This document shows, one piece after another, positions 1-10,860 of a stretch of 64,000 bases of DNA. The number at the start of each line of letters is the position of its first letter. Position 1 is the stretch's first letter. Made by a program: the position numbers and the translations under genes. Source of the DNA: Cycas panzhihuaensis (taxonomy: Eukaryota; Cycadophyta); contig CM041465.1 in the NCBI GenBank assembly GCA_023213395.1, positions 164,617,741-164,681,740 on the forward strand, written 5' to 3'. The notes beneath the pieces were generated by a model. The model was not told the DNA's origin. It searched no databases and worked only from the letters and a program-made list of their open reading frames with translations.

Positions 1-1
1 G

Positions 2-655
2 ATATTCACCTTGAAAGAAGAATTGTATAAGTTGCACATGAGAGAACATGAAACAGTGATTGAATTCATACACAAAATCACTTCATTCAAAAATGGACTT
101 CTAAGTGCAGGAGAAATTTTGTCTGAACCTGAACTTGTCGAGATGATAGCAAGTAAATTTCCCAAAACTTTTGATGTAACAATCAACACCATTACAAACA
201 ATAATCAAATTAATGCAATGACCCTTGACAAGTTGACTAAAATTCTACTTAGACAAAAACAAAGAAACAGGTGATACGAAGACTCAATAGAGCTTGAAGA
301 TGCATTTGCTTCTAGATTAAATCTGGAACCACAAGGACGAAGTCAGACACGTGAAATGGGACGAACTCTAGATTCTAGGAGATTTGCTCGTGGTCGATAT
401 TTGGACAACAGAGTGCGCTGACGAAGTCGTGATTCCAAGATATGTTTTAATTGTGGTAGATCTAGACACTTCGCTAGTACTTGCAGAGCATTCGATATGT
501 GTTATCATTGTGGGTAGACCGAACACTATCCCTATCAATGTCTTCAGAGAAGAATTGACATTCAGAGAGGGAAAAGACCAATGGGCAACTACAACAAAGA
601 ACAAACTGAAGAAGATGAAGAAGAGACAGCATTCGTAGTTGTCCTGTTAGCAGGA
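2..655 (+). pseudogene. copia gag (UBN2-type) with two CCHC knuckles, A-1, broken
   Basis: The reading frame from position 11 encodes the C-terminal part of the copia capsid domain (LKEELYKLHMREHET, then an MTLDKLTKILLRQKQRNR-like end). TGA at 272-274 and at about 419 and TAG at about 512 interrupt it, but the same frame continues into PR. Knuckle 1 (CFNCG...H...C, from 443) keeps all ligands. Knuckle 2 (CYHCG...H...C) is interrupted by a stop after its CX2C. Gag forms the particle and the knuckles bind element RNA in the cytoplasm. The TGA stops match CGA codons in sister copies. Confidence 0.85.
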
Positions 656-2098
656 TTAAAGGAGACCGACACCTGGTTTATTGACTCTGGAGCTTCATGA
701 CACATGATAAATCGTCAACACTAGTTTGAAACCTTAAAACCCTGTGACATTAACAAATCAGTGGAATTAGGTGATAAATATCCACTAGAAGTCAAGGGAG
801 TAGGTACCGTTTCTATTTGTGTACAGGGTAGTATAAGGAAAATTGGAAATGTTTTGTTGGTCCCTGACCTCAAAATGAATCTTTTGTCTGTCTCAAAACT
901 TAGCAAAAAGGGGCTAAGAACTATGTTTGATGAAGGTGGTCTATGTTTTATACTGGACATAAAAAATAATGGGGAAACAATTGCCAAAGGTATTAGAAGT
1001 AATGATCTGTATAAATTGGTCTCAAATCCTATAATACCCAGTCCAAATTCAAAAGCTTGTACTGCTATGAATATTGATAATAAAATGTGGCAATTGAAGT
1101 ACGGGCATCTTCCAGTAGAAACCTTAAAGAAAATGAAAAAATATGATATGGTGCATGGATTGCCTAATATTTCTTCAAAAATTTTTGTATACAAAGGATG
1201 TCAATTTGGAAAAAATCACAAATTACTTTTCAAAGAAAGTAAGTGGAGATCACAAAATAAATTGGAGCTAGTTCATACAGATCTCTATGGACCACTTACA
1301 CCATTTTCAATAAATGGTTGTAGATATTTCCTAACTTTCATTAATGATTTCACCAGAAAAGTCTGGGTATACTTTCTTCATAATAAAACAAAGGTCTTTG
1401 AAATCTTTAAAGAATTCAAAGCAGAAGTTGAACTTGAATTAGACTCTAAAATAAAGTGCATAAGATTAGATGGAGGAGGAGAATATATCTCCAATGAGTT
1501 CCTAACATATTGCAGAAGGAATGGAATTCAGAGACAGGTCACCACACCCTACACTGCATAGTCAAATGGAGTTGCTAAAAGAAAAAATAGAACCCAGATG
1601 GAAATGGCCGGCAACATGGTACATGAAATACAGGTTCCAAAGTCGTATTGGGCAGAAGCCGTGAACACAGCCTGCTATTTTGTAAATAGAAGTCCGACCA
1701 AAGCACTGGAAAACATCACTCCAGAGGAAGCATGGATAGGTAAGAAACCTGAAGTCAGCTCTCTCAAAGTGTTTGGTAGTCAACCTTATGTACATATACC
1801 AGACAAAAAAAGGTTAAAAATTGATGCAAAAAGTATAGAATGCATTATGATAGGCTATAGCAAAAATTCAAAAGCTTATAAATGCATTGATCCAAAAACA
1901 AATAAAATATATGTTAGTAGAGATGTAGTGCTTGATGAAGAAAGTTTGAATTCTCAATCACAAATTAAAATAATTGAAGAAGAAATAGAGAATTCTAGTA
2001 AAGAAAGCTTCACAGAAAAAGCTTCAGACATCACTACTGAAGAGATCCCATCTAGTTCATCTTGCGAAGATTCCAGTGAAGAAGGACATACAACATAG
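656..2098 (+). pseudogene. copia protease and integrase, A-1, broken
   Basis: PR is recognisable by WFIDSGAS at about 670, with the catalytic DSG intact but TGA at 698 and TAG near 728 just after it. The open stretch 761-1561 carries the end of PR, the HHCC zinc region (H...H, then VYKGC with the first Cys changed to Tyr) and the integrase core. Asp 1 (HTDLYGP) and Asp 2 (RLDGGGEY) are present. The catalytic Glu is lost (NGVAKRKNRT where AERKN is expected), and TAG at 1559 precedes it. The integrase C-terminus continues in the same frame to TAG at 2096. Confidence 0.85.
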
Positions 2099-3709
2099 GA
2101 AGCAGAATCTCATTTGGAAGGAAGGGATAACTCAAGAAATAAAAAGAAACTGCCCAAATGGTTCATTAAGACCATTGAAGAAGGAGGAAGCGTACTGGAT
2201 AATAAAACAAGAGGATAAAGGGAAAAAGCTTTGCTTAGTAGGATTGAGCCTCAGTCTTTTCAAGAGGCTCAGGGTCAATCACAGTGGAAAGTAGCAATGG
2301 ACGCTAAAATGAATTCAATTGACAAAAATCAGACCTGGGAACTGGTGGAACTTCCTACAGACAAACATGTAGTCAATTGCAGGTGTGTATATAAGGTCAA
2401 AGAAGGTGCAAATGGAAAGGTTGAAAAATATAAAGCTAGGCTTGTGGCCAAAGGATATACCCAAACAACTGGAATCGATTTTGAAGAAACCTTCTCACCT
2501 CTGGCCAAGTTGAATATAGTCAAAACCATAATAGCTCTTGCAACATTGTACAATTGAAAATTTTTCCAACTCGACGTGAAGAGTGCATTCAAGATGTATA
2601 CATGACACAACTTGAAGGTTATATAAGAAAATGATACGAACAATTAGTATGCAAGCTAAAAAAGGTGTTGTACGGATTGAAGCAAGCTCCCCGTGCCTAG
2701 TATGCCAAATTGGATCAACATTTGTGTAATAATGGTTTTCAACACTGTAACTCAAATTCCAGTCTCTATACAAAGAAAAAAGGTGATCAAATCACTATAA
2801 TTGTTGTTTATGTAGACGACATGATACTGACAGGAAATGATGATAAGTTAATCACAGAAATAAAAGAACAACTGCAAAAGAAATTTAAAATGACCGATCT
2901 TGGTCTTCTTAACTATTGCTTGGGATTAGAAGTGAACCAACAACAAGAATATATCTCCATCTCACAAAGTAAATACATAAGAGATCTATTGGAAAAATCC
3001 AGAATGGCAGACTACAATCCATGTGCTACACCCATGGAGATCAATTGCAACTTGGCGCCAGATGAAGAAGAACAGACAGTTGATGCCACTCTGTATAGAT
3101 AATTGGTCGACAATCTAATCTATCTCACAGCTACTAGACTTGACATATCTTATTCCGTTGGAGTACTCTCCAGGTACATGCAGGAACCTAGAATAAGACA
3201 CTGGAAGACAACCTAGAGAATATTGAGATATCTGTGAGGAACAATTGAATTGAAATTAATCTACTCATGGAAAGAATCAATGGAACTCATCGGGTATTGT
3301 GATTCAGATTGGGCAAGAGGCAAAGATCAAAGGAAATCAACCAGTGGCTATTGTTTCTTTCTGGGATCGGCAACAATCTCTTAGTGCAACAAAAAAAACC
3401 AACTGTCGCACTCTCCTCAACTGAAGCAGAATACAAAGCGGCGAATCGCGACACTGTGAAGTAGTCGCTCGACTCTTGATTGACCTGAATCGACCTCAAA
3501 ATAGAGCAACAACAATATACTCTAACAATCAAAGTGCCATCAAGCTGACTAAAAATCCTGTTCTCCATGCAAGAACCAAGCACATTGAAGTCCACCATCA
3601 TTTTATAAGGGAAAAGGTTCATAACAAAGAAATCAAACTAGAATATTGTTCTACTATAGAACAAATAGCAGATCTGTTGACCAAGTCATTGGGAAAAGAA
3701 AAATTTTAG
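2099..3709 (+). pseudogene. copia reverse transcriptase and RNase H, A-1, broken
   Basis: The RVT_2 domain starts around 2280 (AMDAKMNSIDKNQTWELV). TGA at 2555 and a deletion of about 19 bp near 2590 remove the LNGDLEE segment found in A-4 and shift the frame. The polymerase motif YVDDM is intact at 2809-2823. A TAA at about 3100 and several frame changes follow. RNase H is visible as EAEYKA-like residues near 3425 and SNNQSAIKLTKNPVLHART. The polyprotein ends with SLGKEKF and TAG at 3707-3709. Confidence 0.85.
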
Positions 3710-3758
3710 TTCTTGAGGGACAAGACAGGTTTGAAAGAGATAAAACATTAAGAGAGGG

Positions 3759-3961
3759 TGTTAAGGGGTAATGTTTTATCATGATGTCCTTAGTCATGTA
3801 ATTAACACACATAATCATGACTTGTGTCATAATATCTGAGGTTGGTTATATACCAAGTTATAATCGTTACCAACCACATCATGTACTTAAGGAATTCATC
3901 CTCTCAATAAAGTTGTTGAGTTTTCTCATCAGCCTTTCTGTCTCCTAAATTCAAGCTAACA
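3759..3961 (+). repeat. family-A LTR shared by A-1 (3') and A-2 (5')
   Basis: This 203-bp LTR runs TGTTAAGGGG to GCTAACA, with 5'-TG/CA-3' ends. It is preceded by the polypurine tract of A-1 and followed directly by the primer-binding site of A-2. It is clearly related to the 193-bp LTRs of A-4 and carries a TTATATA box, the likely promoter, in the same place (about 3847). One LTR serving two internal regions is the expected product of unequal recombination between LTRs. Confidence 0.93.
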
Positions 3962-3973
3962 TGGTATCAGAGC
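3962..3973 (+). other. primer-binding site (initiator tRNA-Met type)
   Basis: TGGTATCAGAGC directly abuts the LTR end. It is the usual plant copia sequence complementary to the 3' end of initiator tRNA-Met, where minus-strand DNA synthesis starts. Confidence 0.95.
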
Positions 3974-4787
3974 CTCACCCCATGATCAATTCCCTCGAGT
4001 AGCATCGGAGAGGGGGTGTTGGACTAACCACTGCATCTCAGGGATTGTTTCCATGGACTAACCGCCACCCTGGGCCCTGGGACTAACCGCCTTGTGGGGT
4101 GTTCAGATACGAGATTTGTATCAGACACTAAATTTGTATCAGAACGGGCTCAGTCTTGACTGCTCGTCTAGAAGAAGAAGTCCCAATTCCTGAAGACTAG
4201 TCAAGGGTTCAAGAGGGAGACAAGTCAGGAAGGCTCTCCAGCACTGAAGAAGGTCATTAAAATCGCTGTGTATGGAACCGTACGGATGTCACTTTTTCAA
4301 AGTTGTCGGATCAAGACGAAACTTGGTAGGCAGATAGATTGGAGGACAGTCATCATTTTTTCCTTCTACGTCGAAGGCATCCGAGGTCATTTTGGGAGTC
4401 AAAGTGACCACGCACCAGTCTGTGTGGGATTGAAGGGAAAGAAGATCAAATCTCTTCAAAATCAAGTGAAAACCGGGTAACATCGGTCCCAAACTCTTTG
4501 AATGACTGATATTGTTCAATCCAAACCATTTTCGTGTAATTTCATTGAGTATTTTGCTCAAAATTTGCAAATGTGTCTCAAAACCCTAGCCACCTGTGTT
4601 TATTTTCGGGGCTGCTTTCTGCTGTTTGAAAAAGAATTTTGAGAAATTGATTCCAGATCTAGATTGACGACAAGAAAACCTCTATTTTGAGGTACACTTA
4701 GTTTCGGTCTGTACATTTAGGGTTTTGTATGGAAATCCATACAACTGTACGGTCAATCCAATCCTGCTGCTCCTCCTCTCATTAATA
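3974..4787 (+). other. A-2 untranslated leader with insertion, repeats and hairpin
   Basis: No coding capacity is expected. Compared with A-4, about 160 bp are inserted just after the primer-binding site. The insert holds three copies of a GGACTAACC-type repeat (about 4021, 4054, 4081) and two GTATCAG segments that look like degenerate primer-binding sites (about 4118 and 4136). The rest aligns with the A-4 leader. CCGTACGG (8-bp palindrome) sits at about 4278. A 6-bp hairpin, GTATGG-AAAT-CCATAC, is at 4727-4742, 45 nt before the gag ATG. Confidence 0.7.
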
Positions 4788-5718
4788 ATGGTTGCTCCAT
4801 TGCTTGGCCTTTCCGAACAAGACAAACTTACTAAAAATAATTATCATATTTGGAAGATAAAGATTGAAACCCTGCTTAGGGCTCGTAATGCTTGGAATAT
4901 CACCCTTAGTGTTGAAGCTAAGCCCGATGATGCTAGTGTTGCCTTGCCTGGATGGTTGGAGAGGGACAATGCACGTGTCATCATTCTCAAACTATCAGTA
5001 TTCGACTCCTTGTTGGTTTATGTGGAAAAATTAACTTCCACATCAAGTATCTGGAAGTGCTTTGAAAACCTGTTTGGTCAAAAAAATAAGGCCCGGATAT
5101 TCACCTTGAAAGAAGAATTGTATAAGTTGCACATGAGAGAACATGAAACAGTGAGTGAATTCATACACAAAATCACTTCACTCAAAAATGGACTTCTAAG
5201 TGCAAGAGAAATTTTGTCCGAACCTGAACTTGTTGAGATGATAGCAAGTAAATTGCCCAAAACTTTTGATGTAACAATCAACACCATTACAAACAATAAT
5301 TAGATTAATACAATGACCCTTGACAAGTTGACTGGAATTCTACTTAGACAAAAACAAAGAAACAGGTGATACGACGACTCAATAGAGCTTGAAGATGCAT
5401 TTGCTTCCAGATTAAATCTGGGACCACGAGGACGAAGTCAGACATGTGAAAGGGGACGAACTCTAGATTCTAGGAGATTTGCTCGTGGTCGATATTTGGA
5501 CAACAGAGGGTGCAGACGAAGTTGTGATTCCAAGATATGTTTTAATTATGGTAGATCTGGACACTTCGCCAGTACTTGCAGAGCATTCGATGGGTGTTAT
5601 CATTATGGGTAGTCCGGACACTATCCCTATCAATGTCCTTAGAGAAGGAAAAGACCGGTGGGTAACTACAACAAAGAATAAACTGAAGAAGATGAAGAAG
5701 AGACAACATTCGTAGTTG
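4788..5718 (+). pseudogene. copia gag with CCHC knuckles, A-2, broken
   Basis: The ATG at 4788 (MVAPLLGLSEQDKL) is chosen because the same start context is conserved in A-4 (37536). The frame is also open upstream, but only through leader sequence. The capsid domain runs to a TAG at 5301-5303, which reads CAG in sisters, then continues in frame past a TGA at about 5368. Both CCHC knuckles have lost their second Cys to Tyr (CFNYG, CYHYG), and a TAG follows the second. RNA binding would be lost. Confidence 0.87.
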
Positions 5719-6241
5719 CCTTGTCAGCAGGATTAAACGAGACAGACACCTGGTTTATCAACTCTGGAGCTTCACGACACATGACAAATCGTCAAGACTG
5801 GTTTGAAAGCTTGAAACCCTGTGACATTAACAAATCAATGGAATTAGGTGATAAATATCCACTAGAAGTCAAGGGAGCGGGTCTTTTACATTTTGTGTCT
5901 GAGGGTAGTATAAGGAAAATTGGAAATGTTTTGTCGGTCCCTGACCTCAAAATGAATCTTTTATCTGTCTCACAACTTAGCAAAAAGGGGCTAAGAACTG
6001 TGTTTGATGAAGATGGTCTCTGTCTGATACTGAATATGAAAAATAATGGGGAAACAATTGCCAAAGTTATTAGGAGTAATGATTTGTACAAACTGGTCTC
6101 AGATCTAATAATACCCAATCCAAATTCAAAAGATTGTACTACTGTGAATCTTGATAATAAAATGTGCCATTTGAAGCACGGGCATCTTCCAGTAGAAACC
6201 TTAAAGAAAATGAAAAAATATGATATGGTGCATGGATTGCC
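5719..6241 (+). pseudogene. copia protease and HHCC region, A-2, truncated
   Basis: The frame is open from about 5721. The protease active-site motif reads NSGAS at about 5761, not DSGAS, so the catalytic Asp is replaced by Asn. The PR flap and C-terminus follow (SVPDLKMNLLSVSQL), then the GAG_pre-integrase region with KHGHLPVE. The reading ends at MVHGLP, where A-3 sequence begins. Confidence 0.85.
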
Positions 6242-6284
6242 CTCTCTTAATGTTTTATTTGTCTTAGGCCTAATTGATTTCTAA

Positions 6285-7034
6285 AATTAACAAATTTTTC
6301 CCTGCCAAGGGATTTGGTAAGGACATTTGCAGTTTGATTTTCCAATGTACAATGCTAGAGCTTGACTTCTCTGTTCTGCACTTTTTCTCTAATGAAATGG
6401 TGATGTACTTCTATGTGTTTGGTTCTTGCATGTAGTATTGGATTTTTAGTCATTTTGATTGTACTTTGGTTGTCGCAGAATATCTGAGTAGGCATTATCT
6501 GCTCCTGTCCAAGATCCTTAAGGAGTTGTCTAACCCATATTCCTTCACATGCTACATTGACTGCTGACTTGTACTCTACTTCTATTGAGGATAGAGCGAT
6601 TGTATGTTGCTTTTTGCTGCTCCAGGAGATCAATGACGTTCCCAGAAATAAACAATATCATGAAGTTGATTTTTCGTTTATCTTATCTCCAGCCCAGTCA
6701 GAATCGCAGAAACCTATCAATTGCATAGTGTTGTATTTTCTATACTCTAAACCAAGATTTATGGTACCTTTTAGATATCGCAAAATTCTTTTTGCAGCAT
6801 TCCAACGAGGTACCTTGGGATTTTCCATAAATCTGGAAATAACACCAACTGCATACGAAATATCTGGTTGTGTGGCTATGAGATAAATTAAGCTTCCGAT
6901 TAATTGTCTGTACAAAGTTGCATCAACAGGTTGTGCTTCTTGCTCTGTGCTTAATACACATCCAGTTTCCATTGGTGTGATGATGCTATTACAACTTTCC
7001 ATTTTAAACTTGCTCTGCAAGTTTTTGACATATC
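6285..7034 (-). pseudogene. copia RNase H and RT C-terminus of A-3
   Basis: The minus-strand frames contain the RT tail (ITPMETGCVLSTEQEA, DATLYRQLIGSLIYL) and a copia RNase H with CDSDWAGD, SSIEVEYKS and CDNQSTIKMTKNP, so the acidic active-site residues are present. One frame break near 6650 separates the KINEKSTS end from the ISWSSKKQ part. The tail resembles TKSLGKEKF and ends near 6285. The 5' continuation is at 14944, beyond element K. Confidence 0.85.
6954..7034. repeat. left copy of the 81-bp direct duplication flanking element K
   Basis: The 81 bp from ATACACATCC to GACATATC end exactly at the K LTR start (7035). The same 81 bp occur at 14863-14943, starting exactly at the other K LTR end. 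They differ at one position (T at 7014, C at 14923). Confidence 0.93.
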
Positions 7035-7402
7035 TGTTGAGGGAATGGATCTAGGGATCTAGTGCACTAACACTACACAATGGCAAATAGTGGAGACAAG
7101 CACAATGTACTCAACAAGAGAATGCTAATAGCTTGAGCTCAAAGAGGAGAAGCGTAGAATATATTCACTCTCCATGTAATTTCAGCTTATATAATGAGGA
7201 TGCTCATTAGGGTTTGGAATTTGAGTTTTCCCTCCCAATGACATTCAAATGAGATTACATGAAATTACAATGAAATGAACTTTTATGTCATTTCACTTAA
7301 GTGACTTAGGCATAGTCACCTTATCCTAAAGTTATAAACATAAAAGTGACTTTATCTAATTCTAACTTCATGAAATGACCATGTGACATTAATATCATCA
7401 CA
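7035..7402 (-). repeat. 3' LTR of element K
   Basis: 368 bp, TGTTGAGGG to ATCATCACA in plus-strand reading. It is followed by ATCCCCCCCTTAATGG, the reverse complement of a polypurine tract. Confidence 0.93.
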
Positions 7403-7887
7403 ATCCCCCCCTTAATGGCAAAAGGTCATTTTCCTTTGTCCTATTCTAATCTATGAGGCCTTCATTATAGCCTCATTATTACATTAAGAAAAAAATTCTA
7501 CAACCTACAAGACGCTTTTGTGGGAAAACCCTCGGGGGAATAAAAACCCATGGACTTGACTTCCTATTCTATGAAGTGGCTTAGACGGCTCTTTGAGTGT
7601 AGCCAGATAGCCAAGCAGTACAAGTTGGTTGTGCAGCTTCAATCTATTGAGTCTCCATATCTTTGTTCGTCATCCCCATGGCCTTCGTGTTTTCATAGGT
7701 TCTGATTTTCGAAACAAGTACAACCCAACTCCTTTCGCGCCCATGAGGGGTTTTCACGAATGGGGGAGAGCAGAGACTTACTCTAATCCTTCCGCGCCCA
7801 CAAGGGGTTTTCACGAATGGGATAGAGTATGCTGGTCCTGTGTACCATCTCCTTCAATCAGTTGGAGATGAAGGCCCTAAGGCCAAG
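7403..7887 (-). other. polypurine tract and 3' untranslated region of K with a 57-bp-spaced repeat
   Basis: The polypurine tract complement is at 7403-7413. The remaining sequence has no pol homology. Two 29-bp near-copies, each starting CGCGCCCA and ending CACGAATGGG, lie at 7736-7764 and 7793-7821 with 57-bp spacing and two mismatches. Their role is unknown. Confidence 0.7.
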
Positions 7888-9350
7888 CTACTGTCGGAAC
7901 TGTTCAAACTTCACCCTTTGCAGCGGTTTGGTGAAGATATCAGCCACTTGATCTGCTGTAGGCGGTGTTCCAATTGTATTGTCTTTGTCATGGACTAGTT
8001 CCCGGATCCTGTGGACTTTTGTACTAATGTGCTTTGTACGATCATGAAAAATAGGATTCTTGGCCATGTGGATTCGTTGATTGTCCACATGTAAGCTCGT
8101 TGGACTGTCGGTGATATCCAAAGTATGTAATAATTTGCAAAGCCATATCACCTCCTTGCTAGTCTCGTAAGCGGTATGTATTCAAAGTGAGAATCTGCAG
8201 TGATTTTCTGCCACCCTGATTGCCATGAAATTGGAGTTGTTCCAAGAAATGTGATGTAACCGGATGTTGATCTTCCTGTATTTTTGTCACCGGCAAAATC
8301 TGAGTCTGTATCTTTGTAAGTCTGAAATCATTGTTGTGCTCATACAACAAACCAAGTTTGTTGGTCGTCTTTAGGTACTTCAACACTCGTATTACTGCTT
8401 GCCAATGGTTCTGCTTTGGAGTTGTCATGTGACGGGCAAGAATGCTAACGGCATAGGCAATATCCGGCCTTGTATTGGTAACATAAATGAGGCTACCTAC
8501 AAGTTGCCGATAGAGTGTTGCGTCTGCCTCTCGAGTGTCTTCATCGGAAAGTTTGGCATTAGGCTCCATTGGAGTATACACTGTTCTGGCATCTTTAATC
8601 CGAACTTGATTAAAAGATCGTTGATATATTTTCCTTGGGAGAGAGATTTTTCCATTGCATTGAGTTACCTCAATTCCCAAGTAATATCTCATTAGTCCGG
8701 GTTAGACAGTCAAGGATTTTGACAAGTCCATCTTTAATTTCGATATCCCGCTCACTATTTCGATTATCGACATGTCGTCCACAAAGATCAGGAGATATGT
8801 GACTTTGCCTTTTTCTCTCTTAATAAACAAAGTTGCATCAACGTCTTGATAGTCACATACCTCATATCCAAGTTGCCTCATTTTGTTGGACAACTTGGTG
8901 AACCAAGCACGGGGGGCTTGTTTTAGGCCATACAACGATTTTTTCAGTCTACACACTTTCTGCTCCTATCCTGCTATCTCAAAGCCTTCAGGCTGTGTCA
9001 TGTAGATTTCTTCTTCCAAATCTCCATTGAGAAAAGCAGTTTTCACATCGAGTTGGTGGATTTTCCAACCCTATTGAGCAGCCAAGGCCACAAGTGCTCT
9101 GATTGTGGGCCATTTGGTAGTTGGTGCGAAGACTTACGTAGTCAATGCCTTCCCTTTGGGTGAATCCTTTGCGACCAACCTCGCCTTGTGTTTTTCAAGG
9201 GTGCCGTCTGATCTGTATTTATTTTTGAACACCCATTTGTTTCTGACTACCTTCCTTCCCAAAGGCAGATCAACGAGCTCCCATGTACCTTTCTTGATCA
9301 AGGATTGGTATTCCTCATTCATGGCATTTCTCCAAACTGTGTGTTTCATA
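7888..9350 (-). pseudogene. copia reverse transcriptase and RNase H of K
   Basis: Read from right to left. The RT N-terminus (NEEYQSLIKKGTWELVDLP, 9134-9349) lies in one frame. The segment 8702-8956 carries [11 protein letters not shown] and FVDDM, the YVDD-type catalytic motif (8785-8774). 8159-8692 encodes the RT tail and RNase H start (MRYYLGIEV, DATLYRQLVGSLIYV). 7888-8151 encodes the RNase H end (VDNQRIHMAKNP, ADIFTKPLQRVKF). At least three frame changes separate these blocks. Confidence 0.85.
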
Positions 9351-9352
9351 GC

Positions 9353-10860
9353 TTATTGGTATGATAGAGGCTTGTCATTTGAAGCAAGGTGCAGTTCTGC
9401 TAGTTCAAGCTCTATGGGAAGTGATGTTTGCTCCCTTGCTCTGTAGGCACCACTTCGAGTGCCAGTTTTGCCTACCTCATTAAATCTCAAGTCTTTGTGC
9501 AACTGGTAGGCTTCTCGAAAACCTTTGGTTGGGAATGAGGTTTTCATTTCCACACCATCCTGGTCTTCATTTTGATCCTGAAAAGGATCATGGGAGATGT
9601 ATGGTCCGGAGGTTGATGACATTCTTTGGAGAAGACGGCCCTACAACTGAAGGTGGTGAAGGTGGTTCTTCTGCAACTCCTTTTCCTTTTGATGCTTGAC
9701 ATGGTGATTCCTGGCTATTCTCCCAAGATGGCACTGGGTTGGCGCACATTAGCACAAGATCTGAGTCAAGGATAGTGTCCTCCGGGGCTCTATTGTCAGA
9801 TTCCAAAATTTTGAGTATTTCTTGATGTCTCCCCAAATGTTGGAATCAGACATTATATTCCTGGACATCGTTGTATCTATGAGATGGTGCTTTAGAATCA
9901 AGTTGAAGTAGTTGATCCTCTGTCTCCGCAAACACCACATCTCTAGTGATAATGATCTTCTTTAATGTTGGAATGAAGACCTTGTACCCTTTCTTGTTCA
10001 TGGGGTACCCAACAAAGATGCCCTTTAAAACTCGCGGTTGGAGCTTATTTCTATGCTCATCAAAAATGTGAGCATAACAAGTAGAGCCAAAAATTTTGAA
10101 GTGATGGACTAGGGGTCCGTCCGGTCCATCGCTCATTTGGAGACGGCCGAGCTTGATGGACTTATGTTGTTCATGCGATGACTGCGGTATAAATAACTTC
10201 GCCCAAAGATATGCAGGCACATTCTTAAAGACAAGCATAGCCTGTTCCATATTCATTATGGTTCTATTAGCCCTTTCAGCAACTCCATTCTCACGAGGGT
10301 ACTTGCAATAGTTGTTTGATGCCCGATCCTCACGACACAAGAAGTCTTGAATTCATTTGAAGTGTATTCGCCACCATTGTCGATCTGAGACACTGCAGCT
10401 GATATCCGATTCCTTCTCCGTGAGAGCCTTGAATGCCTTGAATCGTGAATGCTTCATCTTTTGATTTGAGAAAGGTCACCCATACCTTTCGAGTGAAGTC
10501 ATCAATAAATGTAATATAGTACCTCTTCCCTGTGAGAGAAGGGATAGGCATAGGCCCACAGATGTCTGAGTGTACTAATTCAAGAGGTTGACTGGCTTTC
10601 CATTGACTCTGGGGAAATGGCTATCTGTGGGATTTGGCAACAATGCAAGCTTCACATTTGAATGGCTTAATGGAAAATCTGGGCAGACCTGGAGTAGAAT
10701 GAGAGATTTCCTTAAGCCAATCAAGTTTGACGTGCCCCATGCGAGCATGCCAAAGAGCTTCTAGGGACAGCTTGGAATGAGTCAATGTGACATTATATGC
10801 AAGTTCTTCCACGACACAGATGGGGGCAACAACTTGGTATGCGAAAGAAGACAATGTGGT
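9353..10860 (-). pseudogene. copia integrase and RT linker of K
   Basis: 10621-10854 holds the HHCC zinc region (LWHARMGHVKLDWL, then FKCEACIVAKSHR). The integrase core follows in changing frames. Asp 1 is in a VHSDICGPM motif near 10565, Asp 2 in QIDNGGEY near 10370, and Glu in GVAERANRT near 10270, so all three catalytic residues are readable. The reading frame is nevertheless broken between them. 9846-10340 encodes the C-terminal part (KLQPRVLKGIFVGYP) and 9353-9843 the low-complexity linker to RT. Confidence 0.82.

Larger units (their letters stand above)
1..3961 (+). mobile_element. Ty1/copia retrotransposon A-1 (family A), 5' end outside window
   Basis: Order on the plus strand is gag, two CCHC knuckles, PR, HHCC/DDE integrase, RVT_2 reverse transcriptase and RNase H, which is the copia order. 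The pol stop at 3709 is followed by a polypurine tract (AAGAGAGGG, 3750-3758) and an LTR starting TGTTAAGG at 3759. The 5' LTR, leader and start of gag lie left of the window. The polyprotein is broken by many nonsense codons and a small deletion in RT, so it is not autonomous. The same LTR is the 5' LTR of A-2. Confidence 0.93.
3759..6241 (+). mobile_element. Ty1/copia retrotransposon A-2, truncated in integrase
   Basis: The order is LTR, primer-binding site, long leader, gag and PR up to the HHCC region. The element then stops at 6240-6242 inside the MVHGLP motif, where the sequence switches to the minus-strand element A-3. Its gag/PR part is nearly identical to 1-1170 (A-1). RT, RNase H and the 3' LTR are missing, and I do not find them elsewhere in the window. 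Confidence 0.9.

Noticed and set aside
7030-7034. Search for a normal 5-bp target-site duplication at K
   Set aside because: The five bases before the left LTR (ATATC) and after the right LTR (ATACA) differ; the 81-bp duplication is the only flanking repeat.
7736-7821. Two 29-bp repeats with a 28-bp gap as a CRISPR-like array
   Set aside because: Only two imperfect copies, inside the 3' region of a plant retrotransposon; no array and no cas genes.
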